Source: Fortiea contorta PCC 7126
GTDB taxonomy: Bacteria; Cyanobacteriota; Cyanobacteriia; Cyanobacteriales; Nostocaceae
Direction of reading: 5' to 3'
Length of the DNA stretch: 64,000 nt
Assembly: GCF_000332295.1 (NCBI RefSeq)
Contig: NZ_KB235930.1
Span: forward strand, 5,111,895 to 5,175,894
The translations under genes were made by a program, and so were the position numbers. Under the pieces are notes generated by a model. That model was not told where the DNA came from. It worked only from the letters and a program-made list of their open reading frames with translations, and searched no databases. Shown here piece by piece: positions 28,952-36,697 of the stretch. Numbering within the stretch: the stretch's first letter is position 1; each line of letters opens with the position of its first letter.

Positions 28952-30004
28952 TCAAACCATCTGCAAATGCAACACCTCCTCCTCCAACTCATAACCATTT
29001 GCCAAATTCTCAATTGCTCTGTCAATCAAATCCAAACCTTGAGAGACATCATCAACTAAACTTAACTTACCCCGTAAATCAGCCGCACCGACGAAACCCT
29101 TAGCGTACCAAGTCATGTGCTTGCGGGCTTGACGGACACCGCGATCGCCTTTATACTCCCATAAAGCTTGTAAATGTTCCCGCGCGCATTCCAACCGCTG
29201 AATTGGGGTAGGTGGTGCTAAAAGTTCTCCAGTTTTCAAGAAATGGTCAACTTCTCCCACTAAAAACGGATAGCCTAAAGTTCCGCGAGAACACATCACC
29301 CCATCAGCACCAGTTTGTTCTAAACATTTCACCGCTGCTGCTACTGAGAAGATATCTCCATTACCAATGACTGGAATAGTCAGAATTTCCTTGACGCGAG
29401 CAATCCATTCCCAGCGAGCATTGCCATTATACCCCTGAGCGCGGGTGCGTCCATGCACCGTAATCATTTTTGCTCCTGCATCTTCCATCCGCTTGGCAAA
29501 ATCAAGAATCGTAATTTCTTGATCGTTCCAGCCAATACGGGTTTTTACTGTTACAGGGACATCTACAGCCTTGACAACCTCTTTTACAATAGCCTCAGCT
29601 ACTTCTGGTTGACGCAGTAGGGAAGAACCACCACCATTTTTAGTAATTTTATTTACCGGACACCCCATATTAATATCCACGGTGTCCGCACCTTCTGCAA
29701 CTGCTTTGACTGCTGCTTCCGCGAGGAAATCGGGACGACAGTCAAATAACTGGATGCTAATTGGTCGTTCGTTGGGGTCTACCTCCATGATTTTCGGTAA
29801 TTGCTTGACATAATGCAACCCTGTGGCGTTCACCATTTCTGTGTAGAGCATCGAGTCGGGAGCGTAGCGACGCACCAAACGGCGAAACACCATATCTGTT
29901 ACTCCAGATAAAGGGGATTGCAAAACCCGGCTTTTGACTGCAAATGTACCGATTTTCAGGGGTTGGGAAAGTCTAGCTTGGAGGGTGGGAGATAGAGTCA
30001 GCAT
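28952..30004 (-). CDS. dusB: tRNA-dihydrouridine synthase (Dus family)
   Basis: FMN-dependent TIM-barrel enzyme that reduces uridines in the tRNA D-loop. From ATG 30004 it has 350 aa. Marks are LQSPLSGVTDMVFRRLVR, YTEMVNATG, catalytic C115 in DINMGCPVNKITKNGGGS, VTVKTRIGW, HGRTRAQGY, and GNGDI. DusB is the best guess among the Dus subtypes. The frame stays open upstream to 30115, but that part is heptamer repeat read as SYFILHP units, so I excluded it. Confidence 0.9.
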   Translation of the reverse strand: MLTLSPTLQARLSQPLKIGTFAVKSRVLQSPLSGVTDMVFRRLVRRYAPDSMLYTEMVNATGLHYVKQLPKIMEVDPNERPISIQLFDCRPDFLAEAAVKAVAEGADTVDINMGCPVNKITKNGGGSSLLRQPEVAEAIVKEVVKAVDVPVTVKTRIGWNDQEITILDFAKRMEDAGAKMITVHGRTRAQGYNGNARWEWIARVKEILTIPVIGNGDIFSVAAAVKCLEQTGADGVMCSRGTLGYPFLVGEVDHFLKTGELLAPPTPIQRLECAREHLQALWEYKGDRGVRQARKHMTWYAKGFVGAADLRGKLSLVDDVSQGLDLIDRAIENLANGYELEEEVLHLQMV

Positions 30005-30010
30005 ACGCAC

Positions 30011-30097
30011 AAAGTATGAAGGATGAAGTATGAAGGATGAAGGATGAAGGATGAAGTATGAAGTATGAAGGATGAAGTATGAAGTATGAAGTATGAA
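30011..30097. repeat. Heptamer tandem repeat upstream of dusB
   Basis: Twelve 7-bp units, a mix of GAAGTAT and GAAGGAT. Because 3 x 7 = 21, the tract is open in all frames and encodes a 7-residue repeat (SYFILHP-like) in frame with dusB. Confidence 0.9.
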
Positions 30098-30149
30098 AAT
30101 AATGAGTTTTTTCATACTTCAAATACGAGTCCTATATATAATTTGCGTG

Positions 30150-30425
30150 TTAGGTTTTGAGATTTTGTGCGACTTGTCTAACTGTTTCTATTTCCCAATT
30201 GAACGCTTGGGCGATTTGTTCGATTGTCAAACCAAAGACTAACAATTGAGATATGGTTTCTAATTTTATTTCCTGTAGACCTTGCAAACGTCCTTCTTCT
30301 AGACCTTGCAAACGTCCTTCTTCCTTAGCTTCCTGATAAAATCGTGTCTGACGCAATTCATCTAACCCAAACATTGCTTCAATCTCCTGAGGATTCATTG
30401 TCTTGATTGTTTGCTTTTTGTACAA
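30150..30425 (-). pseudogene. Second, tandem copy of the Rpn-family C-terminal end
   Basis: A 91-codon frame with PQEIEAMFGLDELRQTRFYQEAKEEG, a GRLQGLEE repeat and a helix-turn-helix-like TIEQIAQAFNWEIETVRQ. It is a diverged duplicate of the C-terminal third of the neighbouring split gene (30379-30669) and lacks the nuclease domain. Met10 (ATG 30396-30398) matches the start of the duplicated unit. It could still be translated as a small protein. Confidence 0.55.
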
Positions 30426-30669
30426 CTTGTCTAACTATTTCTACTTCCAAATTCAACGCTTGGGCGATTTGTTCCACTGTCCGTCCCAAGACTAAAAATT
30501 GAGGTACGACTTCTAATTTTGCTCGCAAGAGTCCTTCCTGTATACCTTCTTCCTTAGCTTCTTGATAAACTCGTGTCTGCTGCAATTCGCTTAACCCAAA
30601 CATCGCTTCAATCTCCTGACGACTCATGGTGGGAAACTTATAAATCAAGATAGTCTCTATTAATTCACT
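30379..30669 (-). pseudogene. C-terminal part of a split Rpn/DUF2887-family gene
   Basis: The minus-strand frame opens after TAG (30670-30672) and reads SELIETILIYKFPTM, then SRQEIEAMFGLSELQQTR and VEQIAQALNLEVEIVRQ. In Rpn/YhgA-like and DUF2887 proteins this segment directly follows a stretch like RTQQE...KQR.LLE, which is exactly where the gene at 41656-42285 stops being family-like. Same strand and correct order show these are two halves of one gene, separated by about 11.08 kb. At the junction there are four extra bases (TGAA) compared with a simple in-frame join. Confidence 0.75.
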
Positions 30670-30674
30670 CTAGT
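30669..30674. other. Left border direct repeat TCTAGT
   Basis: Lies at the point where the minus-strand C-terminal coding frame of the split gene begins. The identical word sits at the other breakpoint. Six bases are few, so this is a candidate att core supported mainly by position. Confidence 0.5.
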
Positions 30675-30694
30675 CGATTATTGGGCATGGGGTA

Positions 30695-30874
30695 TTACTC
30701 GTAATCCACTCGATCAGTCACAGCTTTTAAATTTTTCTTAAGCACTGCTTTGCACTGGTTGCAGGTCGTATAAAGCGATGAGGCTTCAAAGGGTGATATC
30801 TCCTTCCCGCAAACTGCAATAACAACAGATTCCCCGTTCCAGCCACCAGGGACAAAATGAACTATTTTTGACAT
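30695..30874 (-). CDS. 59-aa protein with a zinc-ribbon-like CxxC
   Basis: Begins MSKIVHFVPGGWNGESVVIA, has VCGKE and TTCNQCKAVLKKNL, and ends VDYE. Its ATG (30872-30874) overlaps the transposase stop in another frame (AGATGTCAAAAATAG), so translation is probably coupled. Cys at CG and CNQC could bind one metal ion. It is not a usual IS110 partner, so it may belong to the host element rather than the IS. Function unknown. Confidence 0.55.
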   Translation of the reverse strand: MSKIVHFVPGGWNGESVVIAVCGKEISPFEASSLYTTCNQCKAVLKKNLKAVTDRVDYE

Positions 30875-32049
30875 CTCACCAACTCCCGGAACAATAAACG
30901 TGCAGCATAGGATGCAACCTTCATTCGCACCAGCTTGACCGGGCGTCCGGCGGCTTTTTCAGTATCCAGCAATCCACCCAAGGTGACGCCTATGTGATTA
31001 GCCAAGCGCGATCGCTTAGGTTCAATCCTGGTAAACACCCACTGCCACAAAGCCTTGCGGCAAAGGTCACTACCTCCAATTATCTTACTTTTATGTTTAT
31101 CACCAGATGACTCCAAGCTGGGAGCTATGCCCAAAGCTTTTTGAAATCTCCTCAACGAAAGGTGACGCTTGGTGGATTTTTTGGAGTTACGCCCCTGGCG
31201 TATCCTCACTTCTGGTTTACCATCCGCATTGAGGAAGGCTTCAATAGGGTAAATCTGGGAAATTATCACAGACTGTAAGCGAGTGCCAAACCCAAAACGT
31301 GTGAATACAGCGCGGTATTTCTCAAAGCGTGAATCACTGAGCAATTGGGACAATTCCACCTCGATGTTGAATTCTTCGGTTTGGAGATTGCACAATCGCT
31401 GTGCATGTTGGCGAACAGTAGCAGTTATCCCCAGTCCCACAGTTTGAGCGTAGAGTGCATCATATTTCTTGCTGGGACGCACCCCAGCAAGCCACCCCCA
31501 TAACAGAGGGACTTCACCAGATGCGCCGCGCACCGACTTGACAAGCGCCACCTCTGGAAACTGCCACGCCAAATCCTGACGCAAGCGATTGATAATGGGA
31601 CTTTGCACACGGTTAAGGTGAGCGAGTCTTAGTACCAATTCCCGAATTTTGACAATTGCCTCATCTCGAATTTGCACAAATCGACGTGGGTCTTGGTGGT
31701 AGTCGAAGTAGTAGCAGGCGAGCGCTAGTGCATCGGCGTCATCATCTTTGTCTGGCAACGCTAAATGATTTGCTCGATAGTTCCGCAACTCCTTGTGACC
31801 AACTAACCGCACTTCCACCCCGGCACGGGCTAAATGCGTACCCCACAGCTTAGAGTAGTTGTTTCCTGTGGGTTCCATGATTGCAACGTCTGGCTGCAGT
31901 TGCAGTAACTCACGAATTCCTGAAGCGTTGGCCTCTAGTTTTAAAAAGTGGCAATCATAATAAAATTGACGTGGCTGAACTGGCTTGTCTGTCAACAGGC
32001 AAGCAGAAACTGAGGACTTGCTAACATCAAGCCCCAAAACTTTAATCAT
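30862..32049 (-). CDS. IS110-family transposase
   Basis: A 395-aa recombinase of the DEDD type. The N-terminal RuvC-like domain has D8 in GLDVSK, E59 in IMEPTGNNY, and D103/D106 in KDDDADALALA. The C-terminal Tnp domain contains a helix-hairpin-helix-like FGFGTRLQSVI and ALGIAPSLESSGDK, where the family's Ser nucleophile is expected. IS110 elements lack terminal inverted repeats and use a structured non-coding RNA encoded next to the transposase to pair target and donor DNA. A 305-bp structured region lies immediately upstream. It sits inside the 11-kb element. Confidence 0.85.
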   Translation of the reverse strand: MIKVLGLDVSKSSVSACLLTDKPVQPRQFYYDCHFLKLEANASGIRELLQLQPDVAIMEPTGNNYSKLWGTHLARAGVEVRLVGHKELRNYRANHLALPDKDDDADALALACYYFDYHQDPRRFVQIRDEAIVKIRELVLRLAHLNRVQSPIINRLRQDLAWQFPEVALVKSVRGASGEVPLLWGWLAGVRPSKKYDALYAQTVGLGITATVRQHAQRLCNLQTEEFNIEVELSQLLSDSRFEKYRAVFTRFGFGTRLQSVIISQIYPIEAFLNADGKPEVRIRQGRNSKKSTKRHLSLRRFQKALGIAPSLESSGDKHKSKIIGGSDLCRKALWQWVFTRIEPKRSRLANHIGVTLGGLLDTEKAAGRPVKLVRMKVASYAARLLFRELVRCQK

Positions 32050-32354
32050 TCGGTTTCCTCTGGGTGGTTCGTTTAATGTCCCTAGTGTCGATGCCTATGA
32101 ATCACCCGAAGGCCATCAGCCTAGTTCACTCTCAAGGCAATGCCGCAAGCGGTAACTTGCGGCGACACAGGGATGAAATCAGTGCAAATGCACCAACCGA
32201 GCTTGGGAATTGCTGAAAGCCGCGAGAGCTTGATTCTAGTAAAAAGCCCTAAGCTGCTGCATTTGCACTTAACGTCTGGGTTGGACTCCAGACCGCGACT
32301 ACAGCAGTGCTGTAGTTTCGCCAGTGAGTCAAGCTGGCTCGTCAGGCGGTGTAA
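32050..32354 (-). ncRNA. Candidate IS110 bridge RNA / structured 5' end
   Basis: Non-coding and rich in nested stems: GCCGCAAG/CTTGCGGC (32142-32149, 32156-32163), a 12-bp stem AGTGCAAATGCA (32181-32192) with its complement at 32258-32269, continued inward by AGCTTGGG against CCCTAAGCT, then GTCTGG/CCAGAC (32274-32279, 32288-32293) and CTACAGCA/TGCTGTAG (32299-32315). In the IS110 group the bridge RNA is encoded 5' of the transposase, as here. The strand is inferred from the transposase direction, and the exact ends are unknown. Confidence 0.5.
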
Positions 32355-32891
32355 TCACCAGCCATTGCGATCGCCCTCCTCAAGGATCTGTTGCAACATC
32401 TGCTTTCCCTTTGCCCACTGACCACCACTGAGACGCAACACATTTTCAATGACGTAGGTTTCGCTCTTAGCTTCAAGTAGTGACTTCACTGCTAAATACA
32501 AGGATTTTTTTTGTGAAGTTGAAGCTTGAAGTTCAACAACATGATCTGCGCTCGGCTCTTGATACAAGTGTTCCAGGCTTTTAGTTAGCTCCTCCTTGAC
32601 TTCCGGCGGGTAAGTCGCTGTTTGATAAACCTCATAAAGCGCCTCCTCTTGTTGCTGAGTGTGCAACGCAATTTCTAGCTGCTCTAACTCCTGGTTCATT
32701 GCAGACAATGCCCCCCGGCGGGCTTCTTGGATCATCAGTCTTTGGGATTCCCTGACGAGTTGCACCCCTGCAACCAGTGCCAAGCTGTAAGAAATTCCCT
32801 TACCAATTGCAGGCATAGGGGAAAGTGCAGCGAACCAGAAAGCAGCGGTACTTGCTAACAAGCAATTGGTTTTTATCCAGCGATTAGCCAC
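32355..32891 (-). CDS. Membrane-anchored protein with helical C-terminus
   Basis: A 178-aa protein with two hydrophobic stretches at the N-terminus (about 8-25 and 30-47), then a long polar helical region (ESQRLMIQEARRGALSAMNQ) and a C-terminal helical unit, KSLLEAKSETYVIENVLRLSGG. I have the impression of meeting similar C-terminal helices in cyanobacterial plasmid proteins but cannot name the family. It overlaps the upstream gene by 19 bp, so it belongs to a minus-strand operon of five small genes (34378 to 32355). Confidence 0.6.
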   Translation of the reverse strand: MANRWIKTNCLLASTAAFWFAALSPMPAIGKGISYSLALVAGVQLVRESQRLMIQEARRGALSAMNQELEQLEIALHTQQQEEALYEVYQTATYPPEVKEELTKSLEHLYQEPSADHVVELQASTSQKKSLYLAVKSLLEAKSETYVIENVLRLSGGQWAKGKQMLQQILEEGDRNGW

Positions 32892-33145
32892 TGCAGCAAC
32901 CCTCCCAATACAACAGAACAGGCTACAGCAATCAGCAGCGCGTAGTAATCAGGTTCGGATATTTTCAAAAACTGACGGGCTGCATCATCGGTGACTAAAG
33001 CCATACCCAAGGCAGCTGCACACATGATGTAAATCACCCACATAACCCGGAATAAAGCCGGATGCAACGCCCCTAGCCAAGCCACACAGCTAGAGGCGAT
33101 ACACCCCAACAGGAACCAAGCCCCCAGGTGTACCGCCTTAGTCAT
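32873..33145 (-). CDS. Small three-helix membrane protein
   Basis: 90 aa, mostly hydrophobic, with segments at about 7-25, 31-51 and 67-88. The size and topology recall small secretion or conjugation membrane proteins, but no motif supports a specific call. Its ATG overlaps the TAA of the upstream reading frame after frameshift repair (TAATG), showing tight coupling. Confidence 0.6.
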   Translation of the reverse strand: MTKAVHLGAWFLLGCIASSCVAWLGALHPALFRVMWVIYIMCAAALGMALVTDDAARQFLKISEPDYYALLIAVACSVVLGGLLQWLIAG

Positions 33146-33659
33146 TAGTAGTTATCCTTGATTTTGGCTCTTAACTCTTGAATGCGTTGCTGTGCTTTGT
33201 TTTCAGCGCGGTCTAAACCAAACCCAATTTGGCGTATTCTGGACGCAGTGCGTGGAGGTGTCGCGCCGTGCTTGCGTCGGCGCGTTTTTTAGTTAGTTCG
33301 GCGTCGGCTGTGCCGCGAATGTAGTTGCGGTGGTGTTTGTGAACTGCGGCGTCAGCGGCTTCAATCTTGCCAAGCGATTTGTAGGCGCGTTGAGATTGCT
33401 TTGCACCTTGGGTTTTTTCTGTGGCTAATTCCTTGAGGGCATCAGCTTCTGGCTTGGTAAAATAGCGGGGTACGTCACTGACAGGTGCTGTCCGGACTGA
33501 CTCCCAGGCGCCCGCGTTCAATGGGTTTATCGCTGTGGGGTCAGTTGGAGCCAGCACACGATTTTTGTCTATGGCGTGACCACCTGTGGCGAGTGAGGAT
33601 TGACTTTCTTTGTTGCTGGATTTACCAGCAGCGCTGGTGATGCGAGATAGGATACCCAT
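33145..33659 (-). pseudogene. Frameshifted soluble protein gene of unknown family
   Basis: The intact frame (33213-33659) encodes 148 aa starting MGILSRITSAAGKSSNKE, with a polar helical second half (DALKELATEKTQGAKQSQRA). It stops at YAKLGLV. One base added in the A-run near 33227-33230 would continue it as AKIGFGLDRAENKAQQRIQE and onward to a TAA overlapping the next ATG. That clean operon junction argues the longer version is ancestral. Alternatives are programmed slippage or a sequencing error. Confidence 0.55.
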
Positions 33660-33671
33660 AATCTTTACTCC

Positions 33672-33929
33672 TTATTGACAAACTTGGGTCTTGACTTGCT
33701 GCAGTTGTTCGGACTGCGCTTTCATCTGCCGCAGTTGCACTTGATCTGCACTTTGGTAGGTGAAAATTGCCCCTAGGCTTAAACCAGCAACTAAGGCTGC
33801 AGCGAACAGCACGAAATATGCTGGTGTTAAATCTGGTGTCGCCGCTGGTGTTGGGGTGGGTTCTACTTCGGGGTAGAATTCGCCGGTGAATGGTACAACT
33901 TTGCTGGTGGGCTGCTGTTTATTCTTCAC
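33672..33929 (-). CDS. Small single-span membrane protein
   Basis: 85 aa: a polar, Pro/Thr-rich N-terminus (EVEPTPTPAATPDLTP), one membrane helix (about 38-58, FVLFAAALVAGLSLGAIF), and a Gln-rich coiled-coil tail with a terminal Cys. It overlaps the HTH gene by 11 bp. Function unknown. The topology suits a membrane-bound accessory subunit. Confidence 0.55.
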   Translation of the reverse strand: MKNKQQPTSKVVPFTGEFYPEVEPTPTPAATPDLTPAYFVLFAAALVAGLSLGAIFTYQSADQVQLRQMKAQSEQLQQVKTQVCQ

Positions 33930-34378
33930 CGTCTCCCTCCAGCAACATTGGTTGATAGGTGGGTAGCAGTAGGTGAGATGTGCCGGCTGCGAGTGCGGCG
34001 CGAAGTGAGGTTTGCATAATTTCCCGGTCTTGGGGTGTGGGATTGTCCCGCATTTGGCGAATGCGGTGAATCACTCTGCCTGGGAATTGTCGCCAGTATT
34101 CGTGGGCTAATGCGTTGGCATCATTGGCTAGCAGTGATTCAAGCAGGTCATCTGCACTATTTTCTGCATCGTCATCCGTTGCATTTTCTGGTGCAGTGTT
34201 GCGGCTACGCAATAGTTCAATCCCGGCATCAGTCCACATTTTGCGTCCTGATTCTTCAACCACCACATGCACGTCAATCTGAAATACTCCAGGGTGACGG
34301 CGTAGCCAAGAGCGAATTGTGCTTTCTGGTATCCCGGTTTCGCGGGGATGCTTCAGGCGTGGTGTACAGATTTTGCAT
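33919..34378 (-). pseudogene. Frameshifted MerR/excisionase-like HTH protein
   Basis: From ATG 34378 the frame reads MQNLYTTPEAS and then shifts. Removing one base from the GGGG run at 34344-34347 (CCCC on the coding strand) joins it to RETGIPESTIRSWLRRHPGVF, then FQIDVHVVVEESGRKMWT. This is a convincing MerR/Xis-type DNA-binding helix-turn-helix. The rest is polar, with HLLLPTYQPMLLEGD at the end. Only a GTG-initiated 117-codon frame (from 34272) is intact now. It would have been the first gene of the five-gene minus-strand operon and perhaps its regulator or an excisionase. Confidence 0.6.
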
Positions 34379-34463
34379 TACTGTCACTCGTTGGTAAAAT
34401 CTCCTTATCAAAATCAAATCCATTACTTGGCGATCGCACTCCTGATAAAAGGCGATCGCCTTT

Positions 34464-34727
34464 TTAATCGACTAGCCCAAGGACTTCGATCGCGTCTTCC
34501 TCCACGAATCCATAAGAGATATTGTTGAGCAGAACGAATTGGTAATCTTCATCAAGCTCATCGATGGCGTCTATCAATTTTTGAGGGATATCTGAAAAAT
34601 TCAATTCCTCCCACTGGTAAGCGACGCTGGTATTCTCTCTTAAAGCAATGCAGATTAGTCCACATAATCCCAAGGCTTGGGAGCGATTAAGTTTGGCTGT
34701 GTCTGCGAGAATTTTTTGAATGATAAT
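34464..34727 (-). CDS. 87-aa protein possibly using an ATT start
   Basis: The frame reads IIIQKILADTAKLNRSQALG and continues through LCGLICIALRENTSVAY, WEELNFSDIPQKLI and FVLLNNISYGFVEEDA. A good AAGGAG lies five bases before ATT (34725-34727), while no ATG or GTG is available there. The first in-frame conventional start is TTG 34673 (69 aa). Either it uses a rare ATT start, like infC, or its start codon has decayed. Soluble, acidic C-terminus, function unknown. Confidence 0.45.
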   Translation of the reverse strand: MIIQKILADTAKLNRSQALGLCGLICIALRENTSVAYQWEELNFSDIPQKLIDAIDELDEDYQFVLLNNISYGFVEEDAIEVLGLVD

Positions 34728-34900
34728 ATGGACTCCTTATAACTTGGTATTTGACTGGCGATCGCTCTGTGCTACTGGTAGGGCGATCGCCTTTTGCATG
34801 AGCATCAGGTACAAATTCAAGGGTGTTTCCACGCGGGGACTAGGCAGTGCGTGGGTGCTTGCTCCAGGTGCAACGCGAAGGGTTAGGCGTTGGGGAGCGG

Positions 34901-35011
34901 TTTTGTGTTGCAAATATAGTTTTGCGTTTGCAAAACCTAAATGTTATATTATGCAAGTGCAAAAGTCTTGTCAAGGTTTTGCATTTGCTTAAAAGTTTTG
35001 CATTTGCATAA
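34901..35011 (+). promoter_or_regulatory. Iteron-like repeat array before a ribbon-helix-helix gene
   Basis: Consensus TTTTGCATTTGCATAA. Sites lie at 34901-34916 (degenerate), 34920-34935 (TTTTGCGTTTGCAAAA, itself palindromic), 34951-34964 (inverted), 34977-34992 and 34996-35011. Spacing is 19 bp between the first two starts and again between the last two. The array ends 29 bp before the RHH gene start. It could be the autoregulatory operator of that protein or a replication-origin iteron set. Confidence 0.65.
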
Positions 35012-35039
35012 AATAAGGGAGTAGTTGTGGAATGTAAGA

Positions 35040-35416
35040 ATGGTCAGACCAAAGAAACACGCCGAGGACTCGAAATCAGTCACAGTCCGAATGAGTCAAG
35101 CAGATTGGGAGAAGCTAAAAGCTCAAGCATCGGCGATGGGATTAACCAGATCGGATCTTCTCACCAAGATTGCTCAGGAGGAAATCACTCTAGGACAGGC
35201 ATCAAGCCAAACAGTTCTGCTGGGAAAATCATAGAGCGTCTCGAATTCATCGAGAACGCTTATTCTACATATCTTGAAGGTCGTCAACAGCATTTAGAAA
35301 CTAGCCTGATTGAAACCAAGGAACAAAAAGAACTTTTCAACAATGCAGTTCAAGAGCTTAAACGAGAAATACGTGATTTAGTTTCTGCCGAGGAACATAT
35401 ACCAGAATCTAAATAA
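35040..35416 (+). pseudogene. Ribbon-helix-helix regulator, split by a frameshift
   Basis: ATG 35040 opens MVRPKKHAEDSKSVTVRMSQ, an N-terminal RHH/CopG-type domain (VTVRMSQADWEKLKAQASAMG, LTRSDLLTKI). The frame stops at LLGKS (TAG near 35233). One extra base in the GGGAAAA run (about 35221-35227) would continue it as GKIIERLEFIENAYSTYLEG and a coiled-coil tail ending at 35416, about 125 aa in all. RHH proteins of this kind often control plasmid copy number or partition genes. The repeat array just upstream fits as its target. Confidence 0.65.
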
Positions 35417-35452
35417 AACCGTCCTACCTACTGGGTGAGGACGGTTTTGTTT
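35415..35452 (+). terminator. Rho-independent terminator after the RHH gene
   Basis: AAAACCGTCCT (35415-35425) pairs with AGGACGGTTTT (35438-35448), followed by GTTTTATG. It directly follows the restored RHH stop codon, supporting the longer reading. Confidence 0.85.
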
Positions 35453-35552
35453 TATGAAGAAAAGTTCAAAAACAAATACGGGTATCCTCCGATGCTCAGA
35501 TCAAAGTAACCCGTAGATGCTGGAATGAGTTGCTTCTACCAACTCAACCACT

Positions 35553-35924
35553 ATGCATATATTAGTCCTTTCAATCTGGTTCATCTTAATGCTAGGTGCG
35601 CTGTCTATTTGCTGGCAGATTGTACAGCCCGATGTTGCAAGAGCCGCAAGAAAAAGACGCTACCACATTCAAGAAATGATCCGCGAGGGAAGAGAGCGAG
35701 CCAACAGGCAACCGCGACGATCCACATCCAAATCACGCACCACCAGAAAACCTGGGAGAGAAAAAGTCAACCCTCGACTTTGGAGCCAACTAATCACCCT
35801 AGTTCAAGGAGACACAGCCGTTGCCGCCAGATTGATCAGATACGAACAAAACCGAAATCCCGATCGCAGTCGTGACTGGTGTGCAGAAAAAGCCATTTGG
35901 CAACTACAGCGCGATCGCCACTAA
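35553..35924 (+). CDS. Membrane-anchored protein with LVxGD...WCxEKAI domain
   Basis: 123 aa: an N-terminal membrane helix (MHILVLSIWFILMLGALSI), a very basic linker (RRSTSKSRTTRKPGREK), and a C-terminal 45-residue unit, LITLVQGDTAVAARLIRYEQ to WCAEKAIWQLQRDR. The same unit forms nearly all of the 57-aa protein at 41437-41610. The basic linker may contact DNA or lipids. Function unknown. Confidence 0.65.
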   Translation: MHILVLSIWFILMLGALSICWQIVQPDVARAARKRRYHIQEMIREGRERANRQPRRSTSKSRTTRKPGREKVNPRLWSQLITLVQGDTAVAARLIRYEQNRNPDRSRDWCAEKAIWQLQRDRH

Positions 35925-35986
35925 AAAAAATCAAAAGCCATCCAATGATTAAACAGATGGCTTTGACTCAACAAATCACTTAAATT

Positions 35987-36697
35987 ATGACAGAAAAAAC
36001 CCAGAAAAACGCCCTTCCGTGGACAGAAGAACACGAATCATTCTGTTACCAAAACCGAATTCCCAACGCTGCAAAAGTCCTTTGGCAATGGCTAATGAGA
36101 CAAGGGGAAGTCAGCCTAGAAACAGAACCTGACCTATACAGAATTTAATGCTTGGGTAGAAAAGTCAAGAGGCAAGGGATACAGTCACAATTATTTAAAG
36201 AAGATGTTCGAGTTACTTTGCGAACATCGGGTAATTCAAGTGGTAAAGCAGTACAGTTGGAAGATATTTAAGTTACTAGTGAGACCGCTGGAGTGGTTGA
36301 AGCCACCGAGAAAGAAGACGAGAAAAAAACTTACAAAACAATAACTCGACTTACAATCCACCTGAACTCAAAAGATAAGTCTGCCGTTGAGGAGGATATA
36401 CAGCAGCAGCATTCTAATCTTATTAGCAATCAAGCCACCCTTGCAGATGAAGGTATACATTTTGACGAAAGCGAGAAAGAGGTTTTAAACCATTCAAATC
36501 CTGAAATAAAAGTATCTATTGCTCTATTTAAGATACGTGGTGGATTTGATAAAATTTCCAACCCAGAGGGATTTATTCGCTCTTGTTTACGTCAAAGATG
36601 GTGGGAACATCCGACTAATATCAAGCAACTAAACGCAATTCCTGAATACGCTCCTAACTCAACATTTTGGGATGAACTTAAGGGAGTTGAGTCATGA
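35987..36697 (+). pseudogene. Plasmid-type replication/initiator-like protein, two frameshifts
   Basis: ATG 35987 reads MTEKTQKNALPWTEEHESF, then IPNAAKVLWQWLMRQGEV. An extra base near 36136-36138 moves it to the next frame (TEFNAWVEKSRGKGYSHN, YSWKIFKLLVRPLEWLKPP). A missing A in the run near 36331-36338 moves it back (KTYKTITRL ... GFIRSCLRQRWWEHP). The two shifts compensate. The first 110 residues look like a winged-helix domain that I associate with cyanobacterial plasmid-borne proteins of DnaD/Rep-like architecture, from memory. A short frame from GTG 36293 may still be made. It overlaps the next gene by ATGA. Confidence 0.55.
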
